A stretch of 64,000 nt of DNA from HGM11367 sp964600435 (lineage in GTDB: Bacteria; Bacillota; Clostridia; Christensenellales; UBA1242): NCBI GenBank assembly GCA_964600435.1, contig CAZRJB010000002.1:48284-112283 (forward strand). The letters run 5' to 3'. The first letter of the stretch is position 1, and each line of letters starts with the position of its first letter. This document shows positions 40,201 through 44,683 of the stretch, in pieces. The notes beneath the pieces are model-generated. The model saw nothing but the letters and a program-made list of their open reading frames with translations. It ran no database searches and had not been told where the DNA came from. Position numbers and translations under genes: made by a program.

Positions 40201-42860
40201 CCAACAATTTTTGTTTCAATTATATTGACAATTACAACATATTTTACAAACGATTTTAAATTTGTATAATCTGCCGTTATGCCTGCTCCAAAGTCTATAA
40301 AATCTGCAGCAAACAATTCAATTGTTATTGTTGTTTCATTTTTATCATAATTGTTTGCTGTTATTTCCAATTTTCCAGTTGCAATTGTTAATGTGGCTGT
40401 TAAAATGTTCTTTGTATTGTCTGAGTTCTGTTTTGTAAACGTCATGGTTCCATCAGCGTTTTCATTAACATTTGCGCCTTGAATAAACACCTTGTTGTAG
40501 GTTGCAGCTCTGTTTGCGTTTGACATTGCAGATAAGTTTATTGTTGTTTTTGCCAAATCAGTTTTTGTGGACAATTGGTTTTTTGCTCTAAGTGTTATGT
40601 TTTTTGCAGTTGATTCTATTGATTTAACAGCATCATAAATTTCAACAAACAAATATTTTGTTATAGGGGCGTCGGCAGCACCAACAATTTTGCCGTTTTC
40701 AATTTTTTTGTCAAAGAAATCAATTTTTATTATTGTGATTCCAGCTTTTATTGAAGAAATTAATTTGTTGTTGTTTAAACCCTGAGTATTTACATATGAA
40801 CTATATATTTTTGAAAAATCTGCTGGGGCTAAGTCGCTCCCGTCCTCTTTTTTTAATTGTTTTAAGTTTTTAATTTGGGCTGTGCTGTAAACTCCAACAC
40901 CTGGTTCGTAAAAAGAATATTCTACTTTTTCGTATGTTGCATTGTTGTTTAACGTGTATTTTAATTCAACAGCATAGCCGTTTTTGATTGAAATGTTAAC
41001 AAGGTTGCCGTTTTCTTCTTTATAATCTCCAACACCAGACAAAAACTCAATGTTATTTTTTAATGAAATGTTTGCACTTTGTAATTCTTCAAACAAAATA
41101 ACTTCCGCTTGAATTGTGTGCCCATTTTTTGTTTTTATTGTGTATGTTCCGCTTTGTCCTGTAGGGAAATTTAGATTAAAATAATAATCTTTATCCTTTG
41201 TAACAGTTAATTCTTTTGTAGGGTCTGCATTATTATAAACAGAAATTTCGTTAGGGTCAACAGCGCCATATGCATAAATAATGCAACTTGGGTTTGTGCC
41301 TGATTTAAAACCATAAACTGTGCATTGGTTTTGTGTTGTTGTTGAATCAGTTGATTCAACAAAACCAAGGGTTGTGATTCCATTTTTTATTTCAAAATCA
41401 ATTGTGCCTTTTATATTTGTGTTTGATTCGCAAGAATAAGTAAGTTGCTCCGAGTTGTTGCTTGCTGTGTTTCCTTTTACATAAACAACTTCGTCTGCAT
41501 TAATTGTTGCTGATGTTGTTGTTTGGTCGTTGCCCTCTAATAATACTGTTCCGTCACTTTTTATAACTTGAAGATTGCTGTTTTTTTTCAAAGTTAAGGT
41601 AATTTTTTTGCGAGAGAAAATAACTTCTTGTGGCAAAATGCCAAATTCCAACCTTTCACCCAAAGTGCCAACACCATGATTAACATAGGCTGTGTATGTG
41701 TTGTTAGCGTTAACATTTTCACCATTTATTTTGCATGATATGCTTGTTATTGGCAAAACAACGTCAACATTAACACTTTCAACAATTTGATTATTTTGAT
41801 AGCACAAAAAAGTTGCAAAAAGATTTTCATCGGTTTTTAATGCTGTTTTTTTATATGAATAGTTAAATTTTAAAGAGCCTTTGCCCTGACTTGCTGCATT
41901 TACAGCTTTAAACACAAAAGTGTAAACATCATCACCGCCTTGTGTTGAAGATGTTTTTAAGCAAGAAAGAATGTCTGAAATGCTGCCAGATGCAGTGTTA
42001 AGGTCAACATCAATTCCATAAATGTTTGGAACTTTAACCGTTACCTTAAAGGTTTGAATTTCATATGCATCATTGACTAAATTTGAAAGAGTTAATGAAT
42101 AGCCATCTTTGTTAACAACATCTTCTTCGTTGTTATAGTCAACTGTTACTTGCATTTTATCTGCAATAAGTTTTATGTTTGGAACAACTGCAATGTTTAA
42201 AGTTGTGGAAAGTTCAGGTTTGATTTTTGAAGTTGCAACAACAGTGATTTGTTGTGTTGAAGCTTCAAATTTTGTGTTGTCAATAACCAAGTTGTTGCCT
42301 TCAATTGAAGCGCCTTTTATTTCATCTTTAATTTCAAAACTAACATCCGTTTGTTTTGTGTCTGCGGGTTCAAAAGTTAAAAAGTTTTTGAGGTTGTGAG
42401 TTGTTTTGTCAGCCTCCCCTTCACCCAAGTTTGGAGTTGTGCCAAAAAATGGAATATATAAATCAGATTTTGATGAAAGGTTTTCTATTGGCAAAACAAG
42501 TTCAAAATTGAAAGATGTTTTAACATTGCCGGATTTAACTTCAACCAATGTTGGTTCAAGTGCAATGTTTGAATTTGCTTTGATTGTTATTAAAAAAGTG
42601 TTGTCAGAAGTTTTTGTTTGAGAAACCAAAAAGTAGTTTGAAGGTTCATAAATTAACTCTAGTGAATTTGCACTAAAGTTTTCTAACGTTGCAACAACCG
42701 ACACAGTGTTGTTTTCGGTTTGCCCTAAAACAATGGACACATTGGTTTTGTCCAGCAAGATTTTGCCGTTTTGCTCTTTATTGCATGCAGAAAGAAACAT
42801 GCAAGACCCCAGCAAGAAAACAGAAACAACAAAAACTAAAAATTTATTTAACTTTTTCAT
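22269..42860 (-). CDS. giant GLUG-repeat surface lipoprotein B (6,863 residues)
   Basis: A single uninterrupted frame of 20.6 kb with an AGGAG ribosome binding site at the 42860 ATG. The signal peptide ends in lipobox LSAC (Cys26). The layout matches the downstream paralogue: Ig-like domains (about residues 30-990), a GESYATAFEITSLSEIK-type linker, then GLUG repeats (GGLVGTNIGTISN, AGLAINNNGVVYN, GGVVGFSSGYL) in blocks separated by more Ig-like sheets, reaching residue ~5,570. The last ~1,200 residues differ: a Thr/Ser/Asn-rich region (about 5,650-6,860) with ~42-residue repeats and a Cys-rich cluster near residues 6,676-6,701. Many antisense frames within it are shadows. It is probably a very long cell-surface adhesin or scaffold; no enzyme domain was found. 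Confidence 0.85.
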   Translation of the reverse strand: MKKLNKFLVFVVSVFLLGSCMFLSACNKEQNGKILLDKTNVSIVLGQTENNTVSVVATLENFSANSLELIYEPSNYFLVSQTKTSDNTFLITIKANSNIALEPTLVEVKSGNVKTSFNFELVLPIENLSSKSDLYIPFFGTTPNLGEGEADKTTHNLKNFLTFEPADTKQTDVSFEIKDEIKGASIEGNNLVIDNTKFEASTQQITVVATSKIKPELSTTLNIAVVPNIKLIADKMQVTVDYNNEEDVVNKDGYSLTLSNLVNDAYEIQTFKVTVKVPNIYGIDVDLNTASGSISDILSCLKTSSTQGGDDVYTFVFKAVNAASQGKGSLKFNYSYKKTALKTDENLFATFLCYQNNQIVESVNVDVVLPITSISCKINGENVNANNTYTAYVNHGVGTLGERLEFGILPQEVIFSRKKITLTLKKNSNLQVIKSDGTVLLEGNDQTTTSATINADEVVYVKGNTASNNSEQLTYSCESNTNIKGTIDFEIKNGITTLGFVESTDSTTTQNQCTVYGFKSGTNPSCIIYAYGAVDPNEISVYNNADPTKELTVTKDKDYYFNLNFPTGQSGTYTIKTKNGHTIQAEVILFEELQSANISLKNNIEFLSGVGDYKEENGNLVNISIKNGYAVELKYTLNNNATYEKVEYSFYEPGVGVYSTAQIKNLKQLKKEDGSDLAPADFSKIYSSYVNTQGLNNNKLISSIKAGITIIKIDFFDKKIENGKIVGAADAPITKYLFVEIYDAVKSIESTAKNITLRAKNQLSTKTDLAKTTINLSAMSNANRAATYNKVFIQGANVNENADGTMTFTKQNSDNTKNILTATLTIATGKLEITANNYDKNETTITIELFAADFIDFGAGITADYTNLKSFVKYVVIVNIIETKIVGDVSITNLDLQGITESTKTYKQIYIDLSKNDAKQFKLNFEITPAEALEKELEIEFSPTNNTSKDILSITPNGTITVLGNTGGTGIIEITPKDTNSTAKKVLVPIVVADGESYATAFEITSLSEIKDSSKHYVLTIPTTYIHNETNFLFSTFYGGLYGKRYSDDTSSACATIQLTSTSLFKTLGADAHIENLNICGTVTQTDNTVNIGFVAETNNGTIKNVNVTTYIYNNQYVPSVLIAKNENPGGLVGTNIGTISNCCFAGSIDVSDLTNKTANAIAGTNLTTTGTISDCKIIIAKFNINDSNKVVETTDTTTNQTIYINGVIGGGSKDFSDKNSTDITTENYEDKALGTISVKETTEKSYGHETKGIVFYYQAKDSSKQSLLNGKNTIALSDLLSSTSTSIKIDDLKVRALNKDGSACNFVSVSANSITLYGVGEFVLEVSSQYDFTTSVKIDLVSMHYFSNFTITHNGNTISSSTNIQIVVGQTAEIITKLNHSISVSGVSIELVENTFDVVFGFVFEQTGIDGTTLDIKNYITNTKLGVHTINMDTNFVKSDDVGVYVELTSNHADFNTLINGYLCLSSTDTNFTITRKTGTTEISANVSHGEIEPKDTFSFVATLTTDAEGDKVTEADIKVLNAQNLDVTQFFNIKVQQSETETNKFEVFVELKEDNKAKLNMVDKTYTIVVGASNSNSKYDVSTTLTLTILPQAVSNINTTLYKVTNATTEGVSVSRFEEPASVLLPTQSGIFVVDMFPTYATYDYIEIVAESSTLTTLAFRLQENNNSSYKNATEGFESINGKNGIRIFNNQTGAYFVKIYASINFDADTVFTLTVNAYYNGKKIENVQSVFILYVKAPEAPEISLNGETHVYVYAEAKTEISNITALVAGDQINTSIKIATIDDDGNEKSELDGKPVGNIECIIERLNNNAAGYSVYNITLRFKDGYSFLNDSTQLKLVVESTKISQGNEIKVHSEMFVYVIDAKIEQDDIVVYRALDKNFNVTNFNASEFMLSLSENVKASANFKKEFNATNENATYYFENVRTGFIFGATKSDFTSAHNLASYLYFVNGNSEIKLTNENDGSINQHEFYDNYVKFFINNEKLYVQGGAYTGKVNMRLRIPYTMPNGSTGVYVYDFTITNNQYTTEDLPKEIADPAGFLNISNEEQSQDYILNADLFLYNFKTIENTNKIKSLDGNNHAIHIIEFAQDSTLTDYALFKQISSETTIKNLTVNIYYLPTLSVQGATTINVAGLAINNNGVVYNCDVMSYLDPNLASTTNSHGLKIEDNVEANVAGLVLNNYGSITNSRVGNSSKTIVESVSDIGIAETKIITAEQFEIKASGTISGFVQNNSGVISSSFVKNINIQNIYNKQETKTTTGFVGENTGTIVMSYAQGGFKDENSIQSDIGGIEALGIMSGFVYSNQGTITDCYSNLRLTNSRSQVGRLGAGFVYENGEDATIKRAYSASTIINNNITQMNFAGIKDIGGYNNSGVIDTCYYYVKNDSDQISIESVINTSITAVSEVDKSRTFYGFSFIDSSINASGTWAIAKNGPVLVNTNNIAQSIRYKKANTTGQNTDVEYLFPYCVGYELGTINNPIIIRDAEEFNSVFGASKSTDIKNNYSTEFKKIYGSYRIVNNLDMLSLVPKSEQETEYKVNLLSTGYVLTGEQKSISKMGGSLEGNGLTIKNLAISNSSATSDEFGLFRALESGASISNLNIELSEGGVSADHTTFVGTIAGTLKNSSAFNISIKANSLADTDKNTTKIIGANVTGGVFGRVIGTSNVSNIIVDNISVTSTNHTSISCESEQVNIYDKTKPESSYTELSIAGGAFGVVDFYRNLEEVKESEIAKDQQSANIINIHVSGGLVIQGMTAGGVIGHVGSQVIARDLALTIKKDKIAKINAYNCYAGGVVGFSSGYLYQIKAEHESEWQDLIEKNMQQYYKVAGGDSTIDRGLEDIFESNVGYKPFAIGGLVGGAYSGKLSIGYSKINVINQYAKNAGGIVGYSYKINQDSDELTDDWLILNEIYAIGDVYSNAANAKIGGIFGKCEINGDKVAVNKDNLLGHPQLIMVNALNYWGHNSYEKFKDPSYKNIGGILGDGAYFEESTGSNTTSSSIYTIKKVQFEGEGDVAVDKSTSSNSAAGITSYYSYPGIISDDGATIDLMFKENGWYKDKNWSRDFNETFPHINYIYPTSTYIIESVNDFYKFILHGNEDDAIFLVKGDTSKLNDDEILIDCSNWYTTLGVIRGDIYGATNKDGFKNLHSPLFTQAQNCTISDLILQGCASPLVISSNNVTYQKISLINCRTSYVYNGNSALLTATTQGGKFEGISFDSDCQLTPSQANNAGLLFGAHTGSEVTIQDILINSNVIVTVSTPNTSNSAVIYGLLFGSGASATISNVNINGGTLTVGPNSGIETSIGLVAGSVTGNITISSLNISNNVTLEVEGTSGDSADKTIYIGGLVGDVKGTFTLNGKDKENPVYYAFNISVSNLENYKTLYLGNACGHAKTLTINGLIVFGAYKDNNLNYVFKPLTIDTFASTNNYIGGVAGGVENVSTTDASNPGYVAYYGDLTIDVGGVEQGASNTPITVTYLNIGGAYGTAGTTGSGSICNTIYEGTIGFKVSETGKQNKYEFSNVNVGGIVGFVSSGNSLTISNCVASGELNLPAKNIGTQSVNQNFAGIVGFAAKEDNANTSITFEKSAGNTKVIALTTVFATTQSDSLDAVIKCATGVALTGNAQYCSAVTLSVSSQTSITTNCDFGTFTQDLTGGTDSRPEIIILLQDNAPQGSKLNAMELDDDSAYDQKPESGSTDEVFYKQESTDKHVVEYGSTKTRKLYINLGDAPATWGDISPLDYQISLNNAILFSAGAEIWSNHTPFNTISETSAVSGVVARVYIDESGSTPMPSNINLNNASSAFTNAAGFVNTNNGIVYVCSVQETLNVFNTGNTQFQAYLNNNVSHTSSSPLQIILPDQTKVEAVAGFVHKNTGYVFGSNTNIKIQTNKESVTCHGFVAENSGTIEFSYASGINNGYVSVGKVTQTDFNKKGELNKQHTLFAPVAYTVSNNKYIKSTDYSYNINNCYTIVMAKGVGIDANLPTGVVGESDACEITIKDSDQDKTIYETSSYVNGSKDYFACNSLYNHNYPTISGGPFAGITYSKRVTMLERQDDSSQNTPSGASGDGSDPASEPSTSTSTPSSNDSTIVFKGLYANDLYTTDLVSGQKTLKPEASSTYYFTIPNLTVLKKLSGLMTIHSKFVLINDINVCYTGDAYSDSIEITGNTSYDTIIEGMNNGLYNLNLTKNLFHSIGNTDSQNPQNTKIITIQNLKFGAIVLQGATGIIGTIGPNATLDNINLEDYTEPKEIKLSDNTLSAGDTVSVATITSTSAGGYYGVLASINNGTIKNSAFKIDISAKATHTSTGYTLGGFVGQNSGTVESSTFSGAVTVIEESLDESSIVVFGAFIGENLGTAERLSLKQPSQFQTLHVTESGDVLTECIEQTNDNKGPHLMETDTNSTTIQGSCIKEYTSQIFVKTSGYAYVGGIVGINGAFSTANVAATQVTKPTRPLIEQCYTAYSCGDNQYAVFVGDERYQMVAYAGGVVGFSNSGTIKNCANISNVAAMSVWQKTTPLKNTTKTTTTGSGDDVSTTTETISVYAYSLNSETGLVEKTQDGTSRVYYDDAVSIDNVIKSKGTSSDDLASIYNMFTGGTIIDLSRIPIYKAFFEKITTKSFKDDSGYFSLIIEDKTANSSNKIIIANKNVDLHSSDNPTGWDTEYIYDNAKRESGETPKQYNYYLEYPINSSSAVASGSTQGYKFTITKISASENGVDFTITMTQGSWDDSYNFEESQQKTNNSKFSMKFRDKTVCRIIENESNSIKNDWWDKAGLVYAFDFKDENNVQEYLARYFSDYNANLLNAQDYLQTNGTLANDFTFVLSGDGTLGYYFNGAINIYQERSALAYAGGIAGGMSSDTTYTQVAVYGNVNAGYRAIKPIENITAKNVGSSVKKSSIKLPWLFLASAYSGAIEKYFAVKAFREEVSKISTLLDTPTFYLTKYLGTSPRFMTKNKSIWEDGLFNRYAIFDNSNDLKFINVSLGSLVGYNSENCQERMEKFFVDVDNNIWGKTYYGEGIGWYKKNKWTFGKNYYHGFKKYNTKSTWKYEDADTSKILCFNYIFGNHSDSIVPVIGTGASATAVLQSSGSGSSTSSPDSSSAEIYVDSNITTYTQVTEIQVKNAFDSYSKSYNNLGLIKLTELSGSNVHHAYYYYTSVPIEVLGEIVETNSTSTPDKNIIVDVSRIINETETSKLTLKYNKDKSTTQNTVFKDWKNSNNNNCWTLINGHYIPETQADLFLSIVDSDGTFPDNTIGIVNEKSAVTITNEKSWNKLVNTLNDYNNNVKGDNNKIDFSSIYVTVNLNNNQTEINVGDNLINEFNGTIKVLNFYTIFKKVVLSTNNNDTALGFIKSTTGCTLENITISGVNINSVNGSSSVGLLIGSVVEKVSQSAVTIKNVKINSVNINFKDSTKTNISFGGLIGTVTSGSVTLANVELTGSVELVSGINYAGGFVGNNAGTLSIGETKQTTTLGAQHDLSLKVASSENVYVGGVVGYNNGTVAVNKTLNIGKTTPIIISADVTAPGLTASAGGFVGVNKKDKSINIIEGVTFGCTSKGFSNVGYVLAGFNVLNESGDEFVYPSSAFASKYIAATDDGTLTANDGVPQNITYNSIVSRWICKTTLGADGNKIDNSSSVNITSNNVSGNFTINGITYTISGNNLITNLNSLSFNNLAVNKTETTEETKTNSDGEEETTESTSGPEQKTISLSISYNTTGNTISITETTLAEINGKISYGSGNSTNINAGDKIYDKTTTLTYYLYKTTTSSTTNASSSVVNGTQAYYLAVDKKIEYFKPNQTEAIVSTSKTLEYAIVLNDVNYKVNEDDRYNLEIYQLSEYQQNGEESCDVTITANREKFDYGISEPKYKKNAAFTPNRVYGGLVSDLNDTKILNKLFEDELESSAASDSASSLFNTSGELVLKILNTTIYKNGSNGDVFVNTLDGKIYLSNSIKFNIESTDEDEHFYIANNVLLTATTNGTTTTLTDSDNKTVVTIVTENGTTTYYSGSSTSGKVLTATTNGTTTTLTDSDNKTVVTILSNSTIYYDDYNNILTYKQDSTDKTKAYIKDNTNNAVATITTKQYVSASGEELTAETSDNKITLKKTETGANGETTTTTVATIVTDSNGTTTYYEGSSTSGDGNKLTEQANQDGSISYLNSDGVVFKQDVTFYYDNTSTPLVGIIKGDKTTVYDIVACIDNSGKTPIYTDAKGNKFTSNGETYKLGTNGDTTTLTKDGTAVATITQKTTYLSASGEVLTATPSDNTTTLTDSDNTTVATIVTANGTTTYYNGSNTSGDNNKLSSASKTVSLSCGGLYASFAENSNTLSLSQKFIVSKTETVSDDTTPTTTTEYSNAEYVNGATTLPDEGTIPTLSLCTITLPTMIEALVGGSANLNANNYEINIKHNYYQVKNSNGNVVARFAHKNGVIYSAYNNSNNPLTIETKYIDGSGEKITDSSQYNNAAKIKTTLTSVSTTVAEITYIVNGEPTFTATDGNQTPTTYTVEPKTDNKKITGTYTSSLTIGGEIKIDYNSSFSFGGKNYNYLSVQSYTFNNKTYLVVACIDSNYNVTDYVYLVNNDKFQSCGNITYTLGDNGSDKTAISLITKWQNNAPDRYPSFVPKDADDNIYNIQDNLVQPAESEISTLSITRNWKDVQVDIEANLGDLFYSYTTTYTEKETKIEISYSNNQVTLSQTCTCTTCTCSEFGCKSGSTCTCTSCSSTTSPTIDTDKTTYTVNSSGTISIGYKDSDGKVVKTTTYVFVGENNLTTEQNGNIITGTSIETADTDNPYKGFTTVADKSVIENPTLISNDKLYSKTIKLDDKEFTLYIAIIAGQGAGSTVYYVYNEELSAKYTQLANFGGFYEISKVDTNKTISGLPTSN
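22758..22832 (-). other. Cys-rich cluster encoded in giant gene B
   Basis: Encodes TCTCTTCTCSEFGCKSG followed by STCTCTSC: eight cysteines in 24 residues, pattern C-x-C-x2-C-x-C-x4-C-x5-C-x-C-x2-C, in an otherwise almost Cys-free surface protein. It could bind metal or form disulfides; this is inference. Confidence 0.7.
24792..24986 (-). repeat. 69-bp perfect direct repeat within giant gene B
   Basis: The stretch 24792-24860 recurs without change at 24918-24986, a 126-bp (42-codon) period. It encodes LTATTNGTTTTLTDSDNKTV-type units. Weaker copies occur around 24070-24180 and 24540-24640. Local GC is clearly higher than in the rest of the gene (many gcg, cgg, ccg triplets), which suggests recent tandem duplication or a different origin. 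Confidence 0.85.
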
Positions 42861-42939
42861 AACAACTCCTAAACTATTTTTAGCAAATAATGACTAAATA
42901 TTTGTTTTTTTTGACTTTTGTTTGTTTTAATATATTAAT

Positions 42940-42967
42940 AATATATTATTTAATCGAATATTGTCAA
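42940..42967 (-). promoter_or_regulatory. promoter of the giant-lipoprotein operon
   Basis: TTGACA (42967-42962), a 16-nt spacer and TATATT (42945-42940) on the minus strand, about 80 nt before the start of giant gene B. The long leader between promoter and start has no obvious hairpin. Confidence 0.6.
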
Positions 42968-42977
42968 TTGATTGACA
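42962..42977. promoter_or_regulatory. 16-bp palindrome at the -35 box, possible operator
   Basis: TGTCAAT-TG-ATTGACA is a perfect two-fold repeat (7-bp arms) that includes the -35 hexamer of the giant-lipoprotein promoter. This is a typical size and place for a dimeric repressor site; the regulator is unknown. Confidence 0.45.
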
Positions 42978-43104
42978 TCACTTTTTAAAAAAAATTATTG
43001 TGTTAAAAATCATTTTTTTAACAATGTAAAAAATTTAAAAAAAATAATTTTTGCAAATTTTTAATATTTTATATATAAAATATTAATAAATAATTATTTT
43101 TTTA

Positions 43105-43171
43105 ATAAAAAAATGGGATAATTTTAAATTTAAACTTTTTAAATTGTTCATCTTTTTAAAATTCACCCATT
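43105..43171 (-). terminator. second terminator-like hairpin downstream of acpP
   Basis: Minus-strand AAUGGG-UG-AAUUUUAAA pairs with UUUAAAAUU-AU-CCCAUU (43171-43155 with 43128-43112) and is followed by seven U. It may be a back-up terminator for acpP or the end of a short RNA starting after the first terminator. Confidence 0.5.
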
Positions 43172-43204
43172 ATTTTTATAATGTTCACCATTGTTTTTTT
43201 GCAC

Positions 43205-43235
43205 AAAAAAACACGTGCTTTTACGTGCTTTTTTT
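43205..43235 (-). terminator. terminator of acpP
   Basis: CACGT (43212-43216) and ACGTG (43223-43227) form a stem extended by A7/T7 runs, 11 nt after the acpP stop. The minus-strand U-run follows. Confidence 0.7.
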
Positions 43236-43245
43236 GTTTTACTTT

Positions 43246-43476
43246 TTATAAATTTTTTGAATCTATTAAATCAACAATGTCTTTGATTGTTTTCATGTTC
43301 ATTGCTTCTTCGTCCGGAATGCTAATTCCAAATTCTTCTTCAAAAGCCATTAGCAATTCTACTGTGTCTAAAGAATCGGCACCAAGATCTTCTATAAGTC
43401 TTGAACTTTCTGTTATTTTTGATTCTGCAACATTGAGTTGATTTGAGATTAATTTTTTTACTTTATCAATAGTCAT
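43246..43476 (-). CDS. acpP: acyl carrier protein
   Basis: 76 residues. The phosphopantetheine attachment site is Ser35 in LGADSLDTVEL, within the classic acidic four-helix ACP (AFEEEFGISIPDEEA). It carries growing acyl chains in fatty-acid synthesis. A GGAGG ribosome binding site precedes the ATG. No fab genes are next to it in this window; it seems to be transcribed alone or with the SpoIIQ-like gene 80 nt upstream. Confidence 0.96.
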   Translation of the reverse strand: MTIDKVKKLISNQLNVAESKITESSRLIEDLGADSLDTVELLMAFEEEFGISIPDEEAMNMKTIKDIVDLIDSKNL

Positions 43477-43556
43477 TTACATTTCCTCCATTGGTACTGA
43501 GCTATATTTTAGCACCTTTAGAAAATATTGTAAAGCAATTTTATCAACTAATTTTT

Positions 43557-44114
43557 TTACTTGTTTTCAAAAGTTATATATCCAGATGGGTCAACTTTTT
43601 TTCCATTTAACAAAACCGAAAAGTGCAAATGATTTCCGTCCAAACTTTCGTTTGATGCAGAACTTGATGCTTCTCCAATTTTTTGCCCACGTTTAACGCT
43701 GTCACCTTTTTTTATTGAGTTTATGTTAGAAAGCGAACAGTAGTTTGTGCTTAAACCATCATCATGAGCAATTGTTATGCAATAGCCATTTTCGTATGAA
43801 TATGAGCAATCTGTAACAATGCCATTCAAAACTGAATAAACATCGGAACTTATTGACGAAGTCAAATCCACCGCTTTATGGCTTTCCCATTGATTTAATG
43901 TTGCATTGTAAAACAGTTCTGTGTCGCTAAACCATTTTAAAACTTCTGGTGATTCCATTGGACACAACATGTTTATTTCTGTTGTGGTGGTTGGAACGTT
44001 TGGTTGTTCTTCTTGCACAGATTCACCGGTTAAACCTGCAGTTATGCCAACAGCCAAAATTGCCACAAATGCCAACATATAAAAACCGTACTTTTTTATG
44101 ATTTTTTTAAACAT
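43557..44114 (-). CDS. SpoIIQ-like M23 (LytM) peptidase, membrane-anchored
   Basis: 185 residues from the ATG at 44114 (GGAGG upstream; an earlier in-frame start at 44132 would overlap that site). One N-terminal membrane helix is followed by a low-complexity linker and an M23 domain with all zinc ligands: His79-x3-Asp83 (SHKAVD) and His162-x-His164 (NHLHF). Size and build match SpoIIQ of Clostridia, the forespore partner of SpoIIIAH in the engulfment channel, whose LytM site is intact in Clostridium. A general wall endopeptidase is the alternative. The presence of other sporulation genes nearby favours SpoIIQ. Confidence 0.7.
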   Translation of the reverse strand: MFKKIIKKYGFYMLAFVAILAVGITAGLTGESVQEEQPNVPTTTTEINMLCPMESPEVLKWFSDTELFYNATLNQWESHKAVDLTSSISSDVYSVLNGIVTDCSYSYENGYCITIAHDDGLSTNYCSLSNINSIKKGDSVKRGQKIGEASSSASNESLDGNHLHFSVLLNGKKVDPSGYITFENK

Positions 44115-44180
44115 CTTTTTTACCTCCGTCAAAAATTATTGACAGGTTTTGATTGTTTAAACATATATTTTAAAACTTTT

Positions 44181-44645
44181 TTAATAACTTCCTAAAATTA
44201 TTGGAAACCCCAGCAACACATAGTTCTCTTTTTCTACGCACTGAAAATTTATGTTTTTACCAGAAAAGTTAACACTTTTTTCTGCAATTTTTTTTGAGTT
44301 TGAAAGCAGATTTGTCCAGCCATATATGCCAAAATTTGCGGAAACCAGTTGATTTGCTCCGATTTTTTTTAAAATTTGGCTTTTGTTTAAGCCACAAACT
44401 TTTAGCGTTAAACCAGCAACACAATCTGTGTTATTTAATATGTAATTTATATCTGAAGAATCACAAAAAATTATTTCCCCCATGCCATTATCGATTTTTT
44501 TAAGTGGAATTTGTGTTTTTTCACTTAAAAACACTTCTGCGGTGGATTGAGGAAATATTTTATCAATTGTTAAGTTTTGAGTTGTTGAAAAATTTACAGC
44601 ACACAAAAGAATTGCCAACAAAATAAAAACAATTAGTCTTTTCAT
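44181..44645 (-). CDS. exported protein of unknown function
   Basis: 154 residues with a clear signal peptide (MKRLIVFILLAILLCAVNFS). The mature part has no recognised domain; ILKKIGANQLVSANFGIYGW is its most distinctive stretch. The gene sits between the dehydrogenase-like gene and the SpoIIQ-like gene, all on the minus strand, and by position could take part in sporulation (a YwmB-like role was considered but not supported). There is no clear ribosome binding site. The start codon lies in the loop of an 11-bp hairpin (44628-44669). Confidence 0.55.
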   Translation of the reverse strand: MKRLIVFILLAILLCAVNFSTTQNLTIDKIFPQSTAEVFLSEKTQIPLKKIDNGMGEIIFCDSSDINYILNNTDCVAGLTLKVCGLNKSQILKKIGANQLVSANFGIYGWTNLLSNSKKIAEKSVNFSGKNINFQCVEKENYVLLGFPIILGSY

Positions 44646-44669
44646 AAAAATAATTATTGACTAATTGTT
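44628..44669 (-). promoter_or_regulatory. hairpin spanning the start codon of the 44645 gene
   Basis: AACAATTAGTC and GACTAATTGTT (44659-44669 and 44628-44638) are perfect 11-bp arms with the ATG (44645-44643) inside the 20-nt loop. A U-rich tail follows. It may be a terminator of the upstream gene, a start-codon-blocking element, or both. Confidence 0.5.
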
Positions 44670-44683
44670 GTTTTTTAAACATT

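Larger units (their letters stand above)
42861..43245. other. 385-bp AT-rich spacer between giant gene B and acpP
   Basis: No open frame of note. It contains the promoter and palindrome of the giant-lipoprotein operon near 42940-42977 and two terminator-like hairpins of the acpP side (43105-43171 and 43205-43235). The middle, 42980-43100, is nearly pure A/T, and nothing else is seen there. Confidence 0.6.

Noticed and set aside
12472..42860. Dozens of plus-strand frames of 60-160 codons opposite the giant genes
   Set aside because: They are shadows of the minus-strand repeats, lack ribosome binding sites and have no protein-like features.
12472..42860. Sortase (LPXTG) anchoring of the giant proteins
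   Set aside because: No LPXTG, hydrophobic helix or basic tail at either C-terminus; both have a clear N-terminal lipobox instead.
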